64,000 nt of DNA from Amycolatopsis nalaikhensis (GCF_030264295.1 NZ_CP127173.1:10299501-10363500); one strand, 5' to 3'; counted from the stretch's first letter, positions 8,702-17,043 are shown. Notes: a model not told the origin generated them from the sequence alone. Numbers and translations are program-made.

Positions 8702-9139
8702 ATGTACGACGTCGCGCGTCCCGCGGCGGGCAACCCCCTCGAAGAGACCGGCCAGATGCCGGCCCTGTTCACCGGGGACCGCCCGTCCGGCGCCCAGCAC
8801 CGCCACCCCGTCCCCCGCACGGGTCCCGACTACACCGGGATCCAGGCCAGCCGCGAGTTCGCCGCGCTGCGCCGCCGGTTCCGGGCGTTCGTCTTCCCGA
8901 TGAGCTTCGCCTTCTTCGCCTGGTACATGACCTACGTGCTGCTCGCCGCGTACGCGCACGACTTCATGAGCCGCAAGGTGTTCGGGCAGGTCAACGTCGG
9001 CATCGTGCTCGGCATCGGGCAGTTCGCCAGCACGGCGCTGGTCACCTGGCTGTACCTGCGCTACGCGCGGCGCCGGATCGACCCGGCGGTCGCCGAGCTG
9101 CGGGCCCGCGCGGGCCTGCCGGACGGGCCGCGCCGATGA
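8702..9139 (+). CDS. DUF485 membrane protein
   Basis: The 145-residue protein has a hydrophilic N-terminal half and a DUF485 domain from about residue 45. Two transmembrane helices are visible, VFPMSFAFFAWYMTYVLLAAYA and VNVGIVLGIGQFASTALVTWLYL, with the family's F-W-Y pattern between. DUF485 proteins are typically encoded immediately before acetate-type sodium:solute symporters, as in the yjcH-actP pair, and are thought to assist them. Here the stop overlaps the symporter start as ATGA. GGAGGCACC directly before the ATG serves as the ribosome-binding site. Confidence 0.92.
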   Translation: MYDVARPAAGNPLEETGQMPALFTGDRPSGAQHRHPVPRTGPDYTGIQASREFAALRRRFRAFVFPMSFAFFAWYMTYVLLAAYAHDFMSRKVFGQVNVGIVLGIGQFASTALVTWLYLRYARRRIDPAVAELRARAGLPDGPRR

Positions 9140-10728
9140 CCGCGCTCGCCGAAAGCGGCGCACCCGCCAGCGACCCGATCGTCAACACCGCGGTGTTCGC
9201 CCTCTTCGTGGCGATCACGCTCTACGTCGTCTACCGGGCCAGCTCCCGGAACTCCTCGACGGCCGACTACTACGCCGCCGGCAGCGCGTTCACCGGCCGC
9301 CAGAACGGCATCGCCCTCTCCGGCGACTTCCTGTCCGCGGCCTCGTTCCTCGGCATCGCCGGCGCCATCGCGATCCACGGGTACGACGGCTTCCTATACT
9401 CCATCGGCTTCCTCGTCGCCTGGCTCGTCGACCTGCTGCTGATCGCCGAGCTGCTGCGCAACACCGGCCGGTTCACGATGGGCGACGTGCTGAGCTTCCG
9501 GATGAAGCAGCGCCCGGTCCGCGCGGCGGCGGCGACGTCGACGCTGGTCGTCTCCTTCTTCTACATGCTGGCGCAGATGGCGGGCGCCGGCGGCCTGGTC
9601 GCCCTGCTGCTCAACGTGCACTCCAAGCTCGGCCAGGCGCTGGTGATCGGCGTCGTCGGCCTGGTCATGGTGCTGTACGTGCTGGTCGGCGGGATGAAGG
9701 GCACCACGTGGGTGCAGATCATCAAGGCGACCATCCTGCTGCTGTGCGGCGCGCTGCTCACGGTGTTCCTGTTCGGCAAGTTCGGCTTCTCGTTCTCGAA
9801 CCTGCTCTCCTCGGCGGCCGAGAAGAGCCCGCTCGGCGACAAGCTCCTCGAGCCGGGCGGCTCGTACGGCAAGAACGACACCACCAAGCTCGACTTCGTG
9901 TCGCTGGCGCTGGCGCTGGTCCTCGGCGCGGCGGCGCTGCCGCACGTGCTGATGCGCTTCTACACGGTGCCGAACTCCCGCGAGGCGCGGCGAAGCGTCG
10001 TGTGGGCGACGGCGTGCATGTTCGTGTTCTACCTGTGCACGCTGGTGATCGGCTTCGGCGCGGCCGCGCTGGTCGGCGCGGACGAGATCAAGGGCGCGCC
10101 GGGCGGCGAGAACTCGGCGGCACCGCTGCTGGCCCTGCACGTGGGCGGGACGCTGCTGCTCGGCATCATCGCCGCGGTGGCCTTCGCGACGATCCTCGCC
10201 GTGGTGGCCGGGCTGACGATCACCGCGTCGGCCTCGTTCGCCCACGACGTCTACGCGAACATCTTCAAGCACGGCAAGGCGGAACCGGCCGACGAGGTCC
10301 GGGTGGCGCGGCTGACCGCGATCGTCGTCGGGGCGCTGGCCATCATCGGCGGCGTGCTGGCGAACGGCCAGAACATCGCGTTCCTGGTGGCGCTGGCGTT
10401 CGCGGTGGCGGCGTCGGCGAACCTGTCGACGCTGCTGTACTCGCTGTTCTGGAAGCGGTTCAACACGACCGGCACGCTGTGGGGCATCTACGGCGGCCTG
10501 ATCGCCTGCCTGCTGCTGGTGCTGTTCTCCCCGGTCGTCTCCGGCGCGCCGGACTCGATCTTCAAGAGCATCGACTTCGCCTGGTTCCCGCTGAAGAACC
10601 CGGGCCTGGTGTCGATCCCGTTCTCGTTCCTCTGCGGCTTCGTCGGCACCCTCGTCGGCAAGCCGAAGGCGGACGCGGACAAGCACGCCGAGATGGAGGT
10701 CCGGTCCCTCACCGGGATCGGCAGCTGA
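9136..10728 (+). CDS. Sodium:solute symporter, ActP-like (acetate/monocarboxylate)
   Basis: The 530-residue protein has about 13 hydrophobic helices and the signatures of the SSS family. These include the N-terminal STADYYAAGSAFTGRQNGIALSGD segment, FLSAASFLGIAGAI, and AALPHVLMRFYTVPNSREARRS, which is characteristic of the ActP branch. The partner DUF485 gene directly upstream supports uptake of acetate or another short carboxylate driven by sodium or protons. The substrate is not proven by sequence. The gene ends at a hairpin shared with the convergent tetR gene. Confidence 0.92.
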   Translation: MTALAESGAPASDPIVNTAVFALFVAITLYVVYRASSRNSSTADYYAAGSAFTGRQNGIALSGDFLSAASFLGIAGAIAIHGYDGFLYSIGFLVAWLVDLLLIAELLRNTGRFTMGDVLSFRMKQRPVRAAAATSTLVVSFFYMLAQMAGAGGLVALLLNVHSKLGQALVIGVVGLVMVLYVLVGGMKGTTWVQIIKATILLLCGALLTVFLFGKFGFSFSNLLSSAAEKSPLGDKLLEPGGSYGKNDTTKLDFVSLALALVLGAAALPHVLMRFYTVPNSREARRSVVWATACMFVFYLCTLVIGFGAAALVGADEIKGAPGGENSAAPLLALHVGGTLLLGIIAAVAFATILAVVAGLTITASASFAHDVYANIFKHGKAEPADEVRVARLTAIVVGALAIIGGVLANGQNIAFLVALAFAVAASANLSTLLYSLFWKRFNTTGTLWGIYGGLIACLLLVLFSPVVSGAPDSIFKSIDFAWFPLKNPGLVSIPFSFLCGFVGTLVGKPKADADKHAEMEVRSLTGIGS

Positions 10729-10734
10729 TCACCC

Positions 10735-10765
10735 GGACGGCCTGCGTCACGCGCGCAGGCCGTCC
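10735..10765. terminator. Hairpin terminator between convergent genes
   Basis: GGACGGCCTGCG and its exact complement make a 12-bp stem with a 7-base loop. It starts 6 bases after the symporter stop and runs into the last codons of the convergent TetR gene, so it probably stops the symporter transcript. Confidence 0.65.
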
Positions 10766-11313
10766 AGGATCACGGCCAGCACCCGCTTGCCGTCCTCCTG
10801 GCTGCAGTTGCGCACGGCCATCCCCGCGCCGTGCCCCAGCCGGAGGACGTCGGCGCCGACGACGTCCGGCCGGACCAGTCCCGCGTCCTGCGCCGTCTCG
10901 ACCAGCAGGCCGGTCGCCTCGCGCAGCCGCTTCTGGCAGTACTGGAACGTCTCCGAGCCGGAGTCGATCGACTCCTTGAGGATCGTCGCGAGCTTGTGCC
11001 GCTCGACGACCCAGGTCACCTGCGCGAGCAGCCACGCTTCGAGGGCCTCCCACGGCGGCAGCTCGTCGTGCAGCTCGAACGCGCGGTCGGCGAGCACCGC
11101 GATCTCGTCGCGGTAGACCGCTTCGAACAGCTTCTCCCGCGTCGGGAAGTGCCGGTAGAGGGTGCCCGCGCCGACGCCGGCCTTCTTGGCGACGTCGTCC
11201 AGCGGTACGTCGGCGCCGTGCGCGGTGAAGAGGTCCTTCGCCGTCGCGACGATGCGCTCGTAGTTGCGCTTGGCGTCCGCGCGCATCGGACGCTCCGAGC
11301 CCGCACCCGGCAT
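10747..11313 (-). CDS. TetR-family repressor of the adjacent MFS exporter
   Basis: The 188-residue protein has a TetR-type helix-turn-helix at about residues 10-56, including NYERIVATAKDLF and VPLDDVAKKAGVGAGTLYRHFPTREKLF. The ligand-binding half contains LKESIDSGSETFQYCQ and LRLGHGAGMAV, common in the group that regulates DHA2-type exporters. It is transcribed divergently from the MFS gene. Three copies of a 15-bp inverted repeat fill the gap, which makes it very likely the repressor of both promoters. The ligand is unknown but is probably an exported toxic compound. Confidence 0.93.
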   Translation of the reverse strand: MPGAGSERPMRADAKRNYERIVATAKDLFTAHGADVPLDDVAKKAGVGAGTLYRHFPTREKLFEAVYRDEIAVLADRAFELHDELPPWEALEAWLLAQVTWVVERHKLATILKESIDSGSETFQYCQKRLREATGLLVETAQDAGLVRPDVVGADVLRLGHGAGMAVRNCSQEDGKRVLAVILDGLRA

Positions 11314-11334
11314 CCCGGCCTCCTCGCCTTTAAC

Positions 11335-11416
11335 CGGAGAGATTCTCCGAATTCACTTGCGCATCCGGAGACGCTCTCCATATTATCGGATCGCACCCAA
11401 GTGGAGAACGTCTCCG
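11335..11416. promoter_or_regulatory. Three copies of a TetR operator (YGGAGA-N3-TCTCCR)
   Basis: Inverted repeats with 6-bp half-sites and a 3-base spacer occur at 11335-11349 (CGGAGA GAT TCTCCG), 11366-11380 (CGGAGA CGC TCTCCA) and 11402-11416 (TGGAGA ACG TCTCCG). Their centres are 31 and 36 bases apart. They occupy the 134-base gap between the divergent tetR and MFS genes. Three near-identical copies cannot reasonably be chance. Binding by the adjacent TetR protein is inference from position. Confidence 0.88.
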
Positions 11417-11447
11417 CTTCTTCTCTTACTCCTCGGGGGAGTATCCC

Positions 11448-12872
11448 TTGTCGCACCAAACGCTCGACCGCGCGCCCGCACCGGCGGCGCGCACGCGCAG
11501 CGGGCTGGTCCTCGCGATCATCCTGACCTGCCAGCTCATGCTCATCCTCGACGCGACCGTCATGAACGTCGCGCTCCCGCGCATCCAGAACGACCTCGGG
11601 TTCACCCCCACCGGCCTGTCCTGGGTGATGACGGCCTACAGCCTCGTCTTCGGTGGCCTGCTCCTGCTCGGCGGCCGGGCCGGCGACCTGTTCGGCAGGC
11701 GCCGGATGTTCGTCGCGGGCACCGCCCTGTTCACGCTCGCGTCGCTGGCCGGTGGCCTCGCGAACTCGGCCGGGCTGCTCATCGCCGCCCGCGTCCTGCA
11801 GGGCGTCGGCGCCGCGATGGCGGGCCCGAGCACCCTGGCCCTGGTCACGACGACGTTCACCGAGGCCAAGGCCCGCGTCCGCGCGCTGTCGCTGTTCTCC
11901 GCGATGTCCAGCGGCGGCTTCGCGATCGGCCTGATCGTCGGCGGCCTGCTCACCGAGTGGATCTCGTGGCGCGCGGCGCTGTTCATCAACGTCCCGTTCG
12001 GACTGGCGATCGTGCTGCTGGCCCCGCGGTTCGTCCCGGAGCCGGAACGCCGGCGCGCCCACCTCGACCTGCCCGGCGCGATCACCGGCACCCTCGGCGT
12101 CGGCTCCCTGGTGTTCGCCTTCACCCACGCGGCGTCCGACGGCTGGGTGAACCCGGTGACGCTCGGCTCGCTCGCCGCCGGCCTCGTGCTGCTGGCCGGG
12201 TTCGTCGCCATCGAGGCCCGCACCGCGATGCCGCTGGTCCCGCTGCGGCTGTTCGCCGACCGCAACCGCAGCGCGGCCTACGTCAGCTTCTTCTTCGGGC
12301 CGATGGCGATGATGTCGATGTTCTTCTTCCTCACCCAGTTCATGCAGGACATCCGGCACTTCGCCGCGCTGGCCACCGGGTTCGCGTTCCTGCCGATGGC
12401 GGTGCTGATCTTCACGATGAGCCGGCTCGTGCCGCGGCTGCTCCCGCGTTACGGGCCGAAGCCGCTGGCGGTCACCGGGTCCCTGCTGATGGTCTCCGGC
12501 GTCGGGTGGCTCGCCATGCTCACCACGGACAGCGCGTACTTCCCGGCGTTGTTCGGGCCGCTGCTGCTGATGGGCCTCGGTGGCGGGCTGGCGTTCGCGC
12601 CGCTCAACGTGATCGTCATGGCGACGGTGCCGACCGAGGACGCGGGCGCGGCGGGCGGCGTGCTGCAGACGATGCAGCAGGTCGGCAGCACGCTCGGGCT
12701 CGGCGTGCTGGTCACGGTGTTCGGCTCGGTGACCCGCTCGGCGGGCACGACGGGAGCTCAGCTCACGGTCGACGGCATGACGGCGGCGTTCGCCACGGCC
12801 GCGGTGTTCGCGGCGGGCACGTTCCTGGTGGCGCTGACGTTCCGCCGGGCTACAGCTTCTGCCCGGCCTTGA
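11448..12872 (+). CDS. MFS drug exporter, DHA2 (14-TM) family
   Basis: The 474-residue protein has 14 hydrophobic segments, as in the proton-driven DHA2 exporters. It carries motif A-like GGRAGDLFGRRRMF after helix 2, the LDATVMNVALPRIQNDLGFT segment of helix 1, and motif C-like residues in helix 5. It should export a drug or metabolite across the cytoplasmic membrane. The start is a TTG at 11448 with GGGGGAG six bases upstream. The divergent TetR gene and three operators indicate substrate-inducible control. The 3' end overlaps the convergent DUF3817 gene by 23 bases. Confidence 0.93.
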   Translation: MSHQTLDRAPAPAARTRSGLVLAIILTCQLMLILDATVMNVALPRIQNDLGFTPTGLSWVMTAYSLVFGGLLLLGGRAGDLFGRRRMFVAGTALFTLASLAGGLANSAGLLIAARVLQGVGAAMAGPSTLALVTTTFTEAKARVRALSLFSAMSSGGFAIGLIVGGLLTEWISWRAALFINVPFGLAIVLLAPRFVPEPERRRAHLDLPGAITGTLGVGSLVFAFTHAASDGWVNPVTLGSLAAGLVLLAGFVAIEARTAMPLVPLRLFADRNRSAAYVSFFFGPMAMMSMFFFLTQFMQDIRHFAALATGFAFLPMAVLIFTMSRLVPRLLPRYGPKPLAVTGSLLMVSGVGWLAMLTTDSAYFPALFGPLLLMGLGGGLAFAPLNVIVMATVPTEDAGAAGGVLQTMQQVGSTLGLGVLVTVFGSVTRSAGTTGAQLTVDGMTAAFATAAVFAAGTFLVALTFRRATASARP

Positions 12873-13194
12873 CCTTGTGCGTCACCCGGCGCTCGACGAG
12901 GAACGAGACGAACGGGACGCAGCCGGCCAGCAGCACCAGCACGGTGCCCTTGATCGACCAGCGGGCCTTGATCGCCAGGTCGATGGTCAGCACCAGGTAG
13001 ATCATGTAGAGGACGCCGTGGATCGGCGAGTACACCGCGGACGGCGTCGGGTTGTCGAAGCCGTACCGCAGCACCATCACGAAGCACAGGCCGAGCAGGC
13101 CGACACCGGTGACGTAGGCGGCGGTGCGGAACCGGACGAGGGGGCCGGCGAGCGGCACCGCCGTCCGGGCGGCACCTTCGGTGCTGGTGGTCAT
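12850..13194 (-). CDS. DUF3817 integral membrane protein
   Basis: The 114-residue protein has three predicted transmembrane helices: FRTAAYVTGVGLLGLCFVMVLRYG, VYSPIHGVLYMIYLVLTIDL and VLVLLAGCVPFVSFLVERRV. The SPIHGxLYMIYL core identifies the DUF3817 family, whose function is unknown. It is 10 bases downstream of another small membrane-protein gene, so the two form a short operon. The last 23 bases overlap the end of the MFS exporter gene on the other strand. Confidence 0.88.
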   Translation of the reverse strand: MTTSTEGAARTAVPLAGPLVRFRTAAYVTGVGLLGLCFVMVLRYGFDNPTPSAVYSPIHGVLYMIYLVLTIDLAIKARWSIKGTVLVLLAGCVPFVSFLVERRVTHKVKAGQKL

Positions 13195-13204
13195 CGGGTC
13201 GTCC

Positions 13205-13603
13205 TCACTCTGCGGCCTGCTGGTCGCGGGCGTTCAGCTCGCGCAGGTAACGGTTGTACGCGGCCAGCTCCTCGTCCTCGTCCGTGACTTTCACGTCCGG
13301 CCGGGGACGGGGGGCGGGCACCTCGGCGACGGGCGCCGGCTTCGGCTTCTCGTCCGCGGTCCCGTCGGCCTCGGCCTTCAGCCGGAGCTTGCGGATCCGC
13401 CAGAACATGAAGGCGGGGAACAGTCCGAACAGCGGCCACTGCAGGACGTAGCCGAGGTTCTGGAAGGTGCCGTTCGCGGAGGTGAAGCGGTCCCACTGCC
13501 ACCAGGCGAGCCCGCAGCAGACGAGCAGGCTCACCAGGCAGGTCGCGATGATCGCGATCCGCCGCCCCCAGGGGGACGCGGCCGGTGGCGGGGAAGCTGG
13601 CAC
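13205..13603 (-). CDS. Small two-helix membrane protein of unknown function
   Basis: The 132-residue protein has two transmembrane helices (about residues 15-34 and 51-66) and a soluble, acidic and Pro-rich C-terminal tail of roughly 65 residues. The first helix continues into AWWQWDRF, which recalls the Trp/Arg-rich edge of SURF1-like helices, but no domain is recognised with confidence. It sits directly upstream of the DUF3817 gene, so the two may work together in the membrane. Homologues next to DUF3817 genes would support that. Confidence 0.75.
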   Translation of the reverse strand: MPASPPPAASPWGRRIAIIATCLVSLLVCCGLAWWQWDRFTSANGTFQNLGYVLQWPLFGLFPAFMFWRIRKLRLKAEADGTADEKPKPAPVAEVPAPRPRPDVKVTDEDEELAAYNRYLRELNARDQQAAE

Positions 13604-13684
13604 GCTTCGACGCTAGCACTGGACGGCTGAGAGCCGGCCGCCGACCGCGCTGCGCGTGGCCCCGCTCTCAGCCTGGCCGGGCGT

Positions 13685-13763
13685 GCTGAAGGGGACGTTC
13701 ATCGCATCTGATGCGGTGAAGGGTCCTTTCCTGTCATGTGGTGAGACGAAAGGACCCTTCAGC
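13685..13763. repeat. Family A palindromic repeat, copy 1
   Basis: The element starts GCTGAAGGGGAC, contains the 13-bp palindrome CGCATCTGATGCG (13703-13715), and ends in a hairpin with 14-bp arms (13717-13730 and 13748-13761, core GAAGGGTCCTTTC) and a 17-base loop. The same modules recur at 16965-17043 and 31249-31324. It lies in a 444-base gap between two leftward genes, nearly 300 bases past the transglycosylase stop. Confidence 0.85.
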
Positions 13764-13842
13764 CCGGGTCGGCCGCCGCGGGGTGTGGCCGGGCTCGGCA
13801 CGGCTTCCGCCGCCGCGCGGCGAGTGGCCCGGGCGTGGCCGG

Positions 13843-13978
13843 TTCCCCCGGCGCCGCGAGCGGGCCGGAGTGGGCGCGCGGCCCGGGTTCGGGCTCCCGC
13901 CGCCGCCGCGCCGCGGCGGCCTCGGGGCGTGCGGCCCGCTCGGCTGGATTCCCCCGGCGCCGCCACCGGGCCGGAGTG
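13843..13978. repeat. GC-rich direct repeat in intergenic DNA
   Basis: A 30-base unit starting TTCCCCCGGCGCCGC occurs at 13843-13872 and 13949-13978 with 27 of 30 positions identical. A weaker third copy follows near 14006. The surrounding 13764-14047 stretch is extremely GC-rich and has no frame with protein-like composition. Its role is unknown; it may be decayed or merely low-complexity sequence. Confidence 0.55.
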
Positions 13979-14047
13979 CGCCGCGAAGCGCGCGCCACGG
14001 CCTCCGCCGGATTCTCCGGGCGCCGCGGCGGCCGAATAACCCCGCGC

Positions 14048-14947
14048 TCAGCCTCGACCGCGCACCGACTGGGCCGCCTTCGCGTACCCGTCCGCCAGGC
14101 CGAACACTTTCTGCGCGTACTCCGTCGAGTTGTTGTACGACAGGATCCCGGCCCACCACCCGCTCGGGCTGGCCATGTCCCGCCCGCCCGCGCACAGGTA
14201 GCGCGCCGCGGCCAAGGCGGCGTCGTCGATCTGCTGGGGGTCGCCGAGGCCGTCGCCGTTTCCGTCGGAAGCCCATTTGCGCCACGTTCCCGGGATGAAC
14301 TGCATCGGCCCGACCGCGCGGTCGACCCCCGCGTCACCGTCGTAGCGGCCGCCGTCGGTGTCGCCGATCGCCTGGACTCCCGCCGACCCGTCGAGCGGGA
14401 CGCCGATGATCGGCTTCGACGGCCGTCCGTCCGCGCCGAGGACCGCGCCCGCGTATTGGCCGTGGTTCGACTCGATGCGGCCGATGCCGGCCAGCGTCGC
14501 CCACGAGATCTTGCACTTCGGCTGGTCCGCACGCATCGCCAGCTCCGCGTTGCCGTACGCCTGCAACGCCCGTGCCGGGACGCTCGAGGCCGCCGCGACC
14601 TGGCTCGCCCACTGGGAAAGGGTCGCCGGGCCGGTGCTGCGGGCCTGCTGGGGTGACGTCTGCTGCTCGGCCCCGCCCGCGACGGCACCCCCGGCGGGGG
14701 CGACCGAACCCGGGCGGACGTCGGCCGCCTTCACCTGCAACGCGGGGATTTCGGTGGTGAGCGGGCTCGCCTCCGGCGTCGACGCGCGGGTCACGAACCA
14801 GATCCCGCCGCCGGCCACGGCCAGCACCGCGACGACGACCCCCAGCCGGGTGAGCACCGCCACACCCGAGGAGCGTGACGCGGGGGCGGCTTCGCCGGCG
14901 CTTTCGCCGGCCTGGTCGTCCTCGGTCTTCTCGCTACTCGTGCGCAC
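14048..14947 (-). CDS. Membrane-anchored lytic murein transglycosylase
   Basis: The 299-residue protein has one transmembrane anchor (about residues 30-53) after a short cytoplasmic tail. A linker of roughly 60 residues and an SLT/MltB-type lytic transglycosylase domain follow. The catalytic glutamate is expected to be E159 in GRIESNHGQ. DRAVGPMQFIPGTWRKWASDGNGDGLGDP and AARYLCAGG are typical downstream motifs. The domain should face the cell wall and cleave peptidoglycan glycan strands to 1,6-anhydro products. The gene stands alone, with a long repeat-bearing gap downstream. Confidence 0.92.
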   Translation of the reverse strand: MRTSSEKTEDDQAGESAGEAAPASRSSGVAVLTRLGVVVAVLAVAGGGIWFVTRASTPEASPLTTEIPALQVKAADVRPGSVAPAGGAVAGGAEQQTSPQQARSTGPATLSQWASQVAAASSVPARALQAYGNAELAMRADQPKCKISWATLAGIGRIESNHGQYAGAVLGADGRPSKPIIGVPLDGSAGVQAIGDTDGGRYDGDAGVDRAVGPMQFIPGTWRKWASDGNGDGLGDPQQIDDAALAAARYLCAGGRDMASPSGWWAGILSYNNSTEYAQKVFGLADGYAKAAQSVRGRG

Positions 14948-15070
14948 GAAACTCCGGTCCTCCAGCGTGATGTCGACGAACTGTCAACGAGCCCGCGCAG
15001 GTTAGCGTTACGCGGACCGTCGACATCGTCTCGGCACGCCGGTTCACCCGGCCGAGTGGATCTCGTCCCG

Positions 15071-15553
15071 TCAGGCGGACTTCTGCTGACGCGCCAGCCG
15101 CGCCACGCACCAGGCCGGGGCGCTGCCGCGGCGCAGGTGCTGCAAGACGGTCATCGGCCCGAGCCGGCGGCTCAGGTCGGACGGCGCGAGCCCGGCCGCC
15201 CGGTAGTCGAGGGCCCGCTGGTCGAGCGGGCTGATGCCGGCGTCCCACCACTCTTCGGCTTCGGCGACGCCGCCGACCATCTGCCACCAGCCCGCGGCGG
15301 CGGTAAGGAGCTCTTCGGGCACCTCCGGCAGCCGCCGGCGCATGGCGTCGAGGTAGCCGGGGTCGGCCGACTCGACGGGGACGAACCGCGACTGCCCGGT
15401 CCGGGCACGCTGGCCGGGGATGCCCGGGGCCTGCGCCGGCGCGTCGGCCAGCCACGCGGACGCGATGCGGTCGACCTCCTGCTCCTCCGGGGTCCGCTCG
15501 CGTTCGGCGGCCCACTGCCGGATCAACGCGTCCACTCCGGGATCTCCGGTCAT
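15071..15553 (-). CDS. Hypothetical actinobacterial protein, 160 residues
   Basis: I do not recognise a family. The protein is soluble and starts MTGDPGVDALIRQWAAERERTPEEQEVDRIASAWL. A Trp-rich middle (AAAGWWQMVGGVAEAEEWWDAGISPLDQRALDYRAAGL) precedes a C-terminal helix, SRRLGPMTVLQHLRRG, that could be helix-turn-helix-like. I chose the ATG at 15553 because AAGGAGG lies five bases upstream; the frame is open further upstream, but the residues there look non-coding. It is transcribed leftward on its own. Confidence 0.75.
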   Translation of the reverse strand: MTGDPGVDALIRQWAAERERTPEEQEVDRIASAWLADAPAQAPGIPGQRARTGQSRFVPVESADPGYLDAMRRRLPEVPEELLTAAAGWWQMVGGVAEAEEWWDAGISPLDQRALDYRAAGLAPSDLSRRLGPMTVLQHLRRGSAPAWCVARLARQQKSA

Positions 15554-15914
15554 CCCTGCCTCCTTGTAGGTCCCCGACGGACAGGCCCTGACACCTGTCC
15601 CACGCGGTGGTGCCGCACGCACCCACCTGCACCTTGCTGAGTGGAAACTGCCTGCGTACCGGGGTTCTCCGAGGGGGAAGCCGAACCACCCGATCACGCA
15701 ATGTGAGCACCGTAGGGCCGGGGTGGTCTCCTTCGCCAGACCCCCGCTGCCACGAATTCGCCGACCTGCGCGTTTTCAGCCGCAATCCACCCGGATGGTC
15801 GAGTGCCGGGGTCCGAAATCCGAGATTGGTGACACTGGGTGATTTACCGTCCGCTAACACGCACGGTGACCACCGGCGCCGCCCGAAGCGGTGCCGGTGC
15901 GGGTTCGTGCGAGG
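15554..15914. other. Intergenic region without recognised gene
   Basis: About 360 bases lie between the start of the leftward 160-residue gene and the end of the leftward 55-residue gene. No frame has convincing codon usage, and I see no strong hairpin or repeat. It presumably holds the promoter of the downstream leftward gene. Confidence 0.4.
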
Positions 15915-16082
15915 TCAGGAGAAGAGCGTCCGGAAGAACGTGACGATCGCTTCGGCGCCGTCCTTGAGCCAGCCGAGCACGCGGTGCACGAAGTCGGCGG
16001 ACTGGTGGGGCTGGGTGATCAGGAAGAACAGCACGAGCGCGACCACACCCACGATGAGAATCTTCTTCACGCCGCTCGACAT
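15915..16082 (-). CDS. Small single-helix membrane protein, 55 residues
   Basis: The product starts MSSGVKKILIVGVVALVLFF and ends DGAEAIVTFFRTLFS. It has one N-terminal transmembrane helix (about residues 7-23) followed by a short amphipathic helix. GGGAGGAAG lies just before the ATG, and nearly every third base is G or C, so it is very likely real despite its size. The gene is divergent from the enoyl-CoA hydratase gene. I believe short proteins of this type are conserved in actinomycetes, but I know no function for them. Confidence 0.8.
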   Translation of the reverse strand: MSSGVKKILIVGVVALVLFFLITQPHQSADFVHRVLGWLKDGAEAIVTFFRTLFS

Positions 16083-16185
16083 GCGCTTCCTCCCCGGCTC
16101 GCCGTCCCCGTCCTGGGAGTGGCCACGCCAATACTCTAGGGAAGGCTTGCCCGGAAGACACCCCGATCAACCCCTAGGAGCCGCG

Positions 16186-16959
16186 ATGAGCCGGAACGTG
16201 CTGGTCGAGCGGGACGGCGTGGTGACGACGATCACCATCGACCGCCCGGCCGCCCGCAACGCCGTCGACGGGCCGACGGCGGCCGAGCTGGCCGACGCGT
16301 TCCGCGCGTTCGACGCCGACCCCGACGCGGCCGTCGCGGTGCTGACCGGCGCGGGCGGCGCGTTCTGCGCGGGCGCGGACCTCAAGGCGATCGGCACCGA
16401 CCGGATGAACCGCACGCACCCGGACGGGGACGGCCCGATGGGCCCGACCCGGATGCGGCTGGGCAAGCCGGTGATCGCCGCGGTGCACGGGCACGCCGTC
16501 GCGGGCGGGCTGGAGCTGGCGCTGTGGTGCGACCTGCGCGTCGCGGACGCCACGGCGGTGTTCGGGGTGTTCTGCCGCCGCTGGGGCGTGCCGCTGATCG
16601 ACGGCGGCACGGTGCGGCTGCCGCGGTTGATCGGCCAGTCGCGGGCGATGGACCTGATCCTGACGGGCCGCCCGGTCGAAGCGGACGAAGCGTTGTCGAT
16701 CGGCTTGGCGAACCGCCTGGTCCCGGCGGGCGAGGCGGTGTCGGCGGCGCAGGAGCTGGCGCGGCAGATCGCGGCGTTCCCGCAGGTGTGCCTGCGCGGC
16801 GATCGGCTGTCGGCGCTGGAGCAGTGGGGCAAGTCCGAAGAGGACGCGCTGGCGGGAGAGTTCGGCGCGGCGATGGCGGCGAACGTCCTGGCGGCGGAAG
16901 CGGCGGACGGCGCGGCCCGGTTCAGCGGCGGCGAAGGTCGCCACGGCAGCTTCGGCTGA
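16186..16959 (+). CDS. Enoyl-CoA hydratase/isomerase (crotonase) family protein
   Basis: The 257-residue protein has the complete crotonase fold. GGAFCAGADLKAI (about residues 57-69) and HGHAVAGGLELAL (about residues 101-113) supply the two oxyanion-hole amides that hold the CoA thioester. In the second catalytic region, RRWGVPLIDGGTVRLPRLIG, the position usually holding Glu appears to be Asp or shifted, so hydratase activity is not assured. CTAGGAG precedes the ATG. The gene is followed at once by a family A repeat. Confidence 0.9.
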   Translation: MSRNVLVERDGVVTTITIDRPAARNAVDGPTAAELADAFRAFDADPDAAVAVLTGAGGAFCAGADLKAIGTDRMNRTHPDGDGPMGPTRMRLGKPVIAAVHGHAVAGGLELALWCDLRVADATAVFGVFCRRWGVPLIDGGTVRLPRLIGQSRAMDLILTGRPVEADEALSIGLANRLVPAGEAVSAAQELARQIAAFPQVCLRGDRLSALEQWGKSEEDALAGEFGAAMAANVLAAEAADGAARFSGGEGRHGSFG

Positions 16960-16964
16960 AGCGC

Positions 16965-17043
16965 GCTGAAGGGGACTTTCCTGGCATCAGATGCGAGGAA
17001 AGTCCCCTTCAGCGCATCAGATGCGACGAACGTCCCCTTCAGC
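16965..17043. repeat. Family A palindromic repeat, copy 2 (terminator-like)
   Basis: Perfect 18-bp arms (16965-16982 and 16996-17013, core GAAGGGGACTTTCC) enclose a 13-base loop that contains the palindrome GCATCAGATGC. A further unit, the same loop palindrome plus CGTCCCCTTCAGC, follows to 17043. The element starts 6 bases after the enoyl-CoA hydratase stop, a good place for a transcription terminator. Confidence 0.9.

Noticed and set aside
13835..14656. Possible Pro/Arg/Gly-rich protein in the gap beside the transglycosylase gene
   Set aside because: No ribosome-binding site, random-like composition, and its second half is antisense to a well-supported gene.
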